In this document: piece after piece, positions 1 through 5,968 of the stretch
Layout of the letters: each line of letters opens with the position of its first letter
How positions within the stretch are numbered: position 1 is the first letter of the stretch
Assembly: GCA_025966255.1 (NCBI GenBank)
Contig: JAOPVG010000331.1
Location: forward strand, 1-5,968
Source: Jatrophihabitans sp.
GTDB lineage: Bacteria > Actinomycetota > Actinomycetes > Mycobacteriales > Jatrophihabitantaceae
Direction: 5' to 3'
Length of the DNA: 5,968 nt
The notes under the pieces: model-generated
The model's input: only the letters and a program-made list of their open reading frames with translations
Told to the model about the DNA's origin: nothing
Databases searched by the model: none
Translations under genes and position numbers: made by a program

Positions 1-2709
<2,709 letters not shown>

Positions 2710-2765
2710 TGACCCGCGGATTGGGCAAGGTTCCGGTGCGAACGCCTCTTCGTCCGCCGACTGAT

Positions 2766-2773
2766 GGGAGGGA
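2766..2773 (+). promoter_or_regulatory. Strong Shine-Dalgarno that decides the start of the small membrane protein
   Basis: GGGAGGGA contains a full GGAGG core at 2767-2771, six bases before the ATG at 2778. It is the strongest ribosome binding site in the window and is the main reason to choose ATG 2778. The rival is an in-frame ATG at 2709 that overlaps the argH stop as TGATG and has only weak purine-rich sequence upstream. That start would add 23 residues in front of the membrane segment. Confidence 0.8.
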
Positions 2774-2777
2774 CGCG

Positions 2778-3128
2778 ATGGGTCGCCTGATCGCTGAGCT
2801 GATCCTGGGGTTCTTGGTGATCGGCGGGATCCTGTACGCGTCAGCTCAGTTCGCATCCGCTCGGCGGCCACCCCATGCGCAGGATCCCCCCGAGTACGAC
2901 GTCTCGCTCATCCCGTCCACCTGGTTCACCGACTCGCGCACCACCGCCGACGGGCATACCGAGGTCTGCATCGTCCGCGTCGAGAACAAGTCCGGAGTCG
3001 TTCGCGAGCGGCGGATCCTGTCACGATTGGACAACTCCGCGTCGGGGTACACGGCGGCATTGGACGCCGCGATGGACGAGGCGTACGCGGCCATGCGGGT
3101 CGCCAACGTGAACCTGAACCGGCGGTGA
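2778..3128 (+). CDS. Hypothetical small protein with one N-terminal membrane segment
   Basis: I do not recognise the family. The 116-residue product has an N-terminal hydrophobic stretch at about residues 4-24 (LIAELILGFLVIGGILYASA) followed by RR, so it is a single-pass membrane protein or possibly an uncleaved signal anchor. The ASA just before RR could be read as a signal peptidase site but is not convincing. The remaining ~90 residues are polar, with DVSLIPSTWF, a predicted strand-rich piece HTEVCIVRVENKSG, then RRILSRLDN and a helical Ala-rich tail (DAAMDEAYAAMRVAN). The single Cys lies in EVCIVRV. The start is ATG 2778, with GGAGG six bases upstream; ATG 2709 would give 139 residues. 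The last bases GTGA overlap the mpg start, so the two are co-translated. Coding use looks like its neighbours, and the lack of internal stops together with the RBS and overlap supports a real gene. No function is assigned. Confidence 0.8.
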   Translation: MGRLIAELILGFLVIGGILYASAQFASARRPPHAQDPPEYDVSLIPSTWFTDSRTTADGHTEVCIVRVENKSGVVRERRILSRLDNSASGYTAALDAAMDEAYAAMRVANVNLNRR

Positions 3129-3760
3129 CAGGCACCGTCGCTGCCCGCGAGTTGCTTGCGCGGCCGGCACTGTCGCTCGCGCCCCGTCTGATCGGCGCCG
3201 TCATCGTGTCCGACGCCGGCGGCGAGGAGGTCGCGATCCGGCTCACCGAGGTCGAGGCCTACGAAGGCGCTGACGATCCGGCTTCGCACGCCTTCCGGGG
3301 ACGGACGGAGCGCACCGGTGTCATGTTCGGGCCGCCGGGCCATCTCTACTGCTACTTCACCTACGGCCTGCACTGGTGCGCCAACGTGGTCTGCGGGGTG
3401 GAGGGGGTCGCGTCCGCGGTCCTGCTGCGTGCCGGCGACGTCGTCCGCGGGGCTGACATCGCGCTGGAACGTCGCCCGGCCGCTCGCCGAGGCACCGACC
3501 TGGCCCGCGGACCGGCCCGGCTGGCGACCTGCCTGGGCCTTGGTGCCGCCCAGAACGGGGTCGATCTGTGCGATCCGGCCTCGCCGGTGCGCCTCGAGTC
3601 CGTCCCGTCCCGACGCCGCCCCGGGATCGAGGCCGGCCCACGCGTCGGCATAGTGTCGGCGACGCAGCGGCCGTGGCGCTTCTGGCTGGCCGACGCCCCA
3701 TCGGTGTCGGCGTTCAAGCCGGGTGGCCGCAAACGCGCTGCGCCCGGCCCGGCAGACTGA
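3125..3760 (+). CDS. mpg: 3-methyladenine DNA glycosylase, AAG/MPG family
   Basis: Monofunctional base-excision glycosylase expected to remove alkylated purines such as 3-methyladenine, and possibly hypoxanthine, from DNA. The 211 residues fit the bacterial family (M. tuberculosis Mpg about 203). Residues align with human AAG: Glu44 in TEVEAYEG (catalytic, E125), Tyr46 (Y127), His55 in ASHAFRGR (H136), Tyr77 and intercalating Tyr80 in LYCYFTYGLHWCANVVC (Y159, Y162), and Asn87 (N169). VMFGPPGHLY, VLLRAGD, LARGPARL, and the C-terminal GPRVGIVSAT-RPWRFWL are further family blocks. The GTG start at 3125 sits in the 4-nt GTGA overlap with the preceding gene and has no clear Shine-Dalgarno, so translation is probably coupled. 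The gene lies 4 nt before tyrS; mpg-tyrS adjacency is also found in M. tuberculosis (Rv1688-Rv1689). The active site looks complete. Confidence 0.96.
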   Translation: MTGTVAARELLARPALSLAPRLIGAVIVSDAGGEEVAIRLTEVEAYEGADDPASHAFRGRTERTGVMFGPPGHLYCYFTYGLHWCANVVCGVEGVASAVLLRAGDVVRGADIALERRPAARRGTDLARGPARLATCLGLGAAQNGVDLCDPASPVRLESVPSRRRPGIEAGPRVGIVSATQRPWRFWLADAPSVSAFKPGGRKRAAPGPAD

Positions 3761-3764
3761 GGCC

Positions 3765-5006
3765 GTGCCAACGGAATCGACCGCGAGCGACCTGCCTTCG
3801 GATCTGCGCGAAGCCCACGAGATCCTCGCGTCCGGAACGGCGCAGATCCTGCCGCCCGACGGCCTCGCCGAGCGGCTGCTGGCCGCCCGCCGGGAACAGC
3901 GGCCGTTGCGGGTCAAGCTGGGCATCGATCCCTCGGGCGCCGACCTGACGCTGGGGCACGCCGTGGTACTGCGCAAGCTGCGCCAGTTCCAGGACCTCGG
4001 GCACACCGCAGTCCTCGTCGTGGGCGGCTTCACCGGACAGGTCGGCGATCCGTCCGGACGCACGGCGACCCGTACTGCGCAGACTGCGGGGGAGGTGATC
4101 GCCAACGCCCAGGGTTACTTCGACCAACTGATGCGCATCCTGGACCGCGAGCGAGCCGAGGTGGTCAACAACGCCGACTGGCTGGGCACGATGAGCCTGG
4201 CCGACATCCTCGACTACACCCGCCAGGTGACTGTGGCGCAGCTGCTCGAGCGCGACGACTTCGCCCGGCGCTTCGCCGGCCAGCAGCCGATCAGCCTGTC
4301 CGAGTTCATCTATCCGCTGCTGCAGGGGATCGACTCGGTCGAGGTCCACGCCGACGTCGAGCTCGGCGGGACGGACCAGACGTTCAACAACCTCGTCGGA
4401 CGTGAGCTCCAACGCTCCCGCGGCCAGGCGCCGCAGGCCGTCCTGACCGTTCCGCTGCTGGTCGGTACCGACGGCGTGGAGAAGATGGGCAAGTCGCTCG
4501 GCAACTACATCGCGATCGCCGAGCCGGCCCCGGAGCAGTTCGGCAAGCTGATGAGCATCCCGGACTCGGTGGTGGGCACCTACGCGCGCCTGTGCACGAC
4601 CATGCACCCGCGGGAGGTCGATGCCCTGGAGGCCGAGGTCGCCGCCGGGGGAGGCGCGGCGAACCAGGCCAAGCGGCGGATGGCCCGCGCCGTTGTCTCG
4701 CTCTTCCTCAGCGAATCCGAGGCCGAGGCGGCCGAAGAACGCTTCGATGCCGTCCACAAACGCGGCGAGGTGCCCACCGATGTTCCGGAATTCCCGCTGC
4801 CTGAGGGCGACCCGGTGCACCTACCCGCCGTGCTCGTCGCCAGCGGCCTGTCCGCCAGTACGAGCGCGGCGCGCCGTGAAATCGATGCCGGAGCGGTACG
4901 CATCGGCGGCACACCGGTTGCGCCGAAGCAGTACGACGTCGAGCGCGCGAAACTCGCCGACGCCGTTCTCGCCTCGGGCAAACGGCGCGCCGTGCGGCTC
5001 GTTTGA
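3765..5006 (+). CDS. tyrS: Tyrosine--tRNA ligase, type 2-like, with altered signature motifs
   Basis: Activates tyrosine with ATP and charges tRNA-Tyr; a cytosolic class Ic dimer. With GTG 3765 as start it is 413 residues, a normal length. An in-frame GTG at 3723 inside mpg would add 14 residues; neither has a good Shine-Dalgarno, so the start is uncertain. Catalytic Rossmann domain about 48-245: GIDPSGADLTLGHAVVLRKL, where HLGH is TLGH (Thr62, His65); GGFTGQVGDPSGR; SEFIYPLLQGIDSVEV, with Asp190 at the tyrosine-hydroxyl position and Ile189 where family members usually have Tyr; DVELGGTDQTFN; and KMGKS at 240-244 in place of KMSKS. A C-terminal S4-like RNA-binding segment follows from about 345 (LPAVLVASGLSASTSAARRE). 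The order and wording match Thermus/TyrZ-like type 2 TyrRS, not the type 1 enzyme of M. tuberculosis. The gene is intact and follows mpg by 4 nt. Confidence 0.96.
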   Translation: MPTESTASDLPSDLREAHEILASGTAQILPPDGLAERLLAARREQRPLRVKLGIDPSGADLTLGHAVVLRKLRQFQDLGHTAVLVVGGFTGQVGDPSGRTATRTAQTAGEVIANAQGYFDQLMRILDRERAEVVNNADWLGTMSLADILDYTRQVTVAQLLERDDFARRFAGQQPISLSEFIYPLLQGIDSVEVHADVELGGTDQTFNNLVGRELQRSRGQAPQAVLTVPLLVGTDGVEKMGKSLGNYIAIAEPAPEQFGKLMSIPDSVVGTYARLCTTMHPREVDALEAEVAAGGGAANQAKRRMARAVVSLFLSESEAEAAEERFDAVHKRGEVPTDVPEFPLPEGDPVHLPAVLVASGLSASTSAARREIDAGAVRIGGTPVAPKQYDVERAKLADAVLASGKRRAVRLV

Positions 5007-5025
5007 ACCTGGTCGTGCCCCAGGT
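5007..5025 (+). terminator. Weak hairpin directly after the tyrS stop
   Basis: ACCTGG (5007-5012) can pair with CCAGGT (5020-5025) around a 7-base loop, starting on the base after the TGA. There is no T-run behind it, so it is at best a weak or Rho-assisted terminator and may only stabilise the 3' end. It is the only candidate I see between tyrS and the first rRNA promoter apart from an even weaker 4-bp CCCG/CGGG pairing at 5084-5097. Confidence 0.3.
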
Positions 5026-5121
5026 CACAGAAGTCGATCCCGCGCAACCTTCGGCGACGAGGCGATGCCCAAGGCGCTACGGCCCCGGAAACACGGGCGA
5101 AACAGCGGTCGGCGAGCGAAT

Positions 5122-5159
5122 TTGACGTTCCCCTGTTCGGCTCACTAAAGTTCTGCTTG
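5122..5159 (+). promoter_or_regulatory. Putative rRNA promoter P1
   Basis: TTGACG (5122-5127) and TAAAGT (5146-5151) are separated by 18 bases, a good match to housekeeping sigma promoters (TTGACA, TANNNT). The -10 hexamer is identical to that of P2, 178 bases downstream. The expected start is about G5159. The position, about 450 nt before 16S, fits the multi-promoter layout known for several actinobacterial rRNA operons. This is inferred from sequence only. Confidence 0.7.
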
Positions 5160-5289
5160 TTCGCGACACGGAGCCGCACAGCGGATCGGGCCAAGGCCTG
5201 GATCGCACCAGCGGAGCCGGGCGGACGATCCCCCAAGCACGAGGCTCGAGAATCTTCGATCGCCCCGACCAGGTGGGAGTCTGGGCGGT

Positions 5290-5352
5290 GCCGGTCAGGT
5301 TTGACCGTGCGGAACTGACCGGGTAAAGTAACTCAGGTTGCCCCTGACCGGC
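5290..5352 (+). repeat. Three copies of CTGACCGG in mixed orientation around P2
   Basis: CCGGTCAG at 5291-5298 is the reverse complement of CTGACCGG at 5315-5322 and again at 5344-5351. The first and third copies extend to a perfect 10-base inverted pair, GCCGGTCAGG (5290-5299) and CCTGACCGGC (5343-5352). Centres are 24 and 29 bases apart. Copy 1 lies just before the -35, copy 2 in the spacer touching the -10, and copy 3 in the early transcript. The arrangement could be an operator for a dimeric regulator, but no known regulator is recognised; chance recurrence of a GC-rich 8-mer cannot be excluded. Confidence 0.55.
5301..5336 (+). promoter_or_regulatory. Putative rRNA promoter P2
   Basis: TTGACC (5301-5306) and TAAAGT (5324-5329) have the ideal 17-base spacing; the expected start is A5335 or G5336, giving a leader of about 273 nt. 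It shares TAAAGT with P1. Copies of an 8-base motif lie just upstream of the -35, inside the spacer and at about +9 to +16, so this promoter is the more likely regulated one. It is the best promoter match in the window. Confidence 0.8.
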
Positions 5353-5364
5353 CCGAAAGGGTCG
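5349..5364 (+). other. Early-leader hairpin with GAAA tetraloop
   Basis: CGGCCC (5349-5354) pairs with GGGTCG (5359-5364) around GAAA, with one G-U pair. This is a GNRA-capped stem beginning about 13 nt into the P2 transcript. It overlaps the third CTGACCGG copy, so that repeat may be conserved for RNA structure instead of protein binding. Confidence 0.5.
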
Positions 5365-5380
5365 TGACGGTGCGCGTCCG

Positions 5381-5400
5381 CTCCTTGAGAACTCAACAGC
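5381..5400 (+). promoter_or_regulatory. boxA-like antitermination/processing motif of the rRNA leader
   Basis: CTCCTTGAGAACTCAACAGC contains the imperfect palindrome TTGAG-AA-CTCAA (5385-5396). Closely similar TTGAGAACTCAA sequences are typical of actinobacterial rRNA leaders and 16S-23S spacers, where they are associated with boxA/Nus-type antitermination and with the stem that releases 16S. The position, after the promoters and about 210 nt before 16S, fits. The role is taken from the family pattern; the downstream partner is outside the window. Confidence 0.65.
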
Positions 5401-5437
5401 GTGCCGAAAGTTAGTGCCATTTTATTAACTCTCGTCT

Positions 5438-5459
5438 CACGATCCGTTTACGGGTCGTG
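5438..5459 (+). other. Leader stem-loop 1
   Basis: CACGATCCG (5438-5446) pairs with CGGGTCGTG (5451-5459) over nine base pairs with one G-U, closing a TTTA loop. It is the strongest hairpin of the leader. No T-run follows, so it is not a simple terminator; an RNA-folding or RNase processing role is more likely. Confidence 0.55.
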
Positions 5460-5494
5460 GAAGAGATTCCTTTGGTACATCGAGCAAAAGAAAA

Positions 5495-5514
5495 CCTTCT
5501 GCTATCGCAGAGGG
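5495..5514 (+). other. Leader stem-loop 2
   Basis: CCTTCTGC (5495-5502) pairs with GCAGAGGG (5507-5514) through eight pairs with one G-U around a TATC loop. It follows a purine-rich single-stranded stretch (AGCAAAAGAAAA). Its function is unknown beyond being part of the rRNA leader. Confidence 0.5.
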
Positions 5515-5546
5515 GAACACCCAGCTCGTATGAACCAGTGATTGGA

Positions 5547-5562
5547 ACCGTCTCAGGACGGT
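5547..5562 (+). other. Leader stem-loop 3
   Basis: ACCGTC (5547-5552) and GACGGT (5557-5562) form a perfect six-pair stem around TCAG. TTTCTGTG soon follows (5566-5573), but the T content is too low to call it an intrinsic terminator, and termination ahead of 16S would not make sense. Confidence 0.45.
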
Positions 5563-5581
5563 GACTTTCTGTGTCGACAAA

Positions 5582-5594
5582 CCGGCTCTGCCGG
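5582..5594 (+). other. Leader stem-loop 4, next to the 16S 5' end
   Basis: CCGGC (5582-5586) pairs with GCCGG (5590-5594) around a three-base TCT loop, ending about 14 nt before the expected mature 16S end. A short stem here may mark the precursor side of 16S maturation. It is small and could be coincidental. Confidence 0.35.
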
Positions 5595-5608
5595 GTAGTC
5601 AATAAACA

Positions 5609-5968
<360 letters not shown>

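Larger units (their letters stand above)
5007..5608 (+). other. Gene-free tyrS-rRNA intergenic region and rRNA leader
   Basis: About 600 nt with no supportable protein gene; the open frames crossing it lack plausible starts and run into 16S. It divides into four parts. The first (5007-5121) holds only the weak hairpin at 5007-5025. Next is promoter P1 at 5122-5151. The stretch 5160-5289 shows little beyond the short palindromic GGCCAAGGCC near 5189-5198 and an 8-mer CGGAGCCG repeated at 5169 and 5212. Last are promoter P2 and the transcribed leader (about 5336-5608), which carries a boxA-like motif and several stem-loops. The leader from about 5405 is visibly richer in A and T than the rest of the window, as is usual for rRNA leaders. 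Confidence 0.85.

Noticed and set aside
2846..4105. 419-codon antisense open frame across the small gene, mpg and tyrS
   Set aside because: It spans three sense genes with good family evidence or coupling signals; composition is Arg/Ser/Pro-rich with no family motif.
3714..4820. 368-codon antisense open frame over tyrS
   Set aside because: It is a mirror of a conserved synthetase frame with no motif of its own.
5160..5289. Search for a tRNA, riboswitch or small gene between P1 and P2
   Set aside because: Only short palindromes and a repeated 8-mer CGGAGCCG are seen; no cloverleaf, start with RBS, or recognisable RNA motif.
5385..5417. Possible third promoter from TTGAGA with a downstream AT-rich -10
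   Set aside because: The TTGAGA belongs to the boxA-like leader motif and no good TANNNT hexamer sits at 16-18 bases.

Overview
The window comes from a high-GC actinobacterium (Actinomycetota). The evidence is GC-rich coding with GTG and TTG starts, an ArgH whose opening ([15 protein letters not shown]) matches the actinobacterial form, an actinobacterial type 16S 5' end, and an rRNA leader carrying TTGAGAACTCAACAG. I cannot place it reliably below phylum from 360 nt of 16S.

All genes are on the + strand. Bases 1-1289 hold the 3' part of argG (argininosuccinate synthase; the N-terminal ATP-binding loop lies upstream of the window). It overlaps argH (argininosuccinate lyase, 1282-2709) by 8 nt, so the last two steps of arginine synthesis are translationally coupled. 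After a 68-nt gap comes a small unrecognised protein with one N-terminal membrane segment (2778-3128). It overlaps by 4 nt a 3-methyladenine DNA glycosylase of the AAG/MPG family (3125-3760), followed 4 nt later by tyrS (3765-5006). argG-argH, the small gene-mpg and mpg-tyrS are each overlapping or nearly so, which suggests one transcript or two closely linked ones.

The rest (5007-5968) belongs to a ribosomal RNA operon. A gene-free stretch of about 600 nt carries two tandem promoters with good sigma-70-like hexamers: P1 TTGACG-18-TAAAGT and P2 TTGACC-17-TAAAGT. It also carries a boxA-like antitermination/processing motif and a series of short stem-loops in a more AT-rich leader. The 16S rRNA gene starts near 5609 and runs off the window end, just past the conserved 338-357 segment.

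Most of the window is ordinary housekeeping sequence. The points most worth a second look are: a three-copy CTGACCGG motif in mixed orientation that brackets the P2 promoter core; a TyrRS whose two class I signatures are both altered (TLGH for HLGH, KMGKS for KMSKS); ArgG and TyrRS that both look like the family type not used by Mycobacterium tuberculosis; and the unassigned membrane-anchored protein between argH and mpg. I see no new multi-gene system, mobile element, CRISPR array or tRNA gene.
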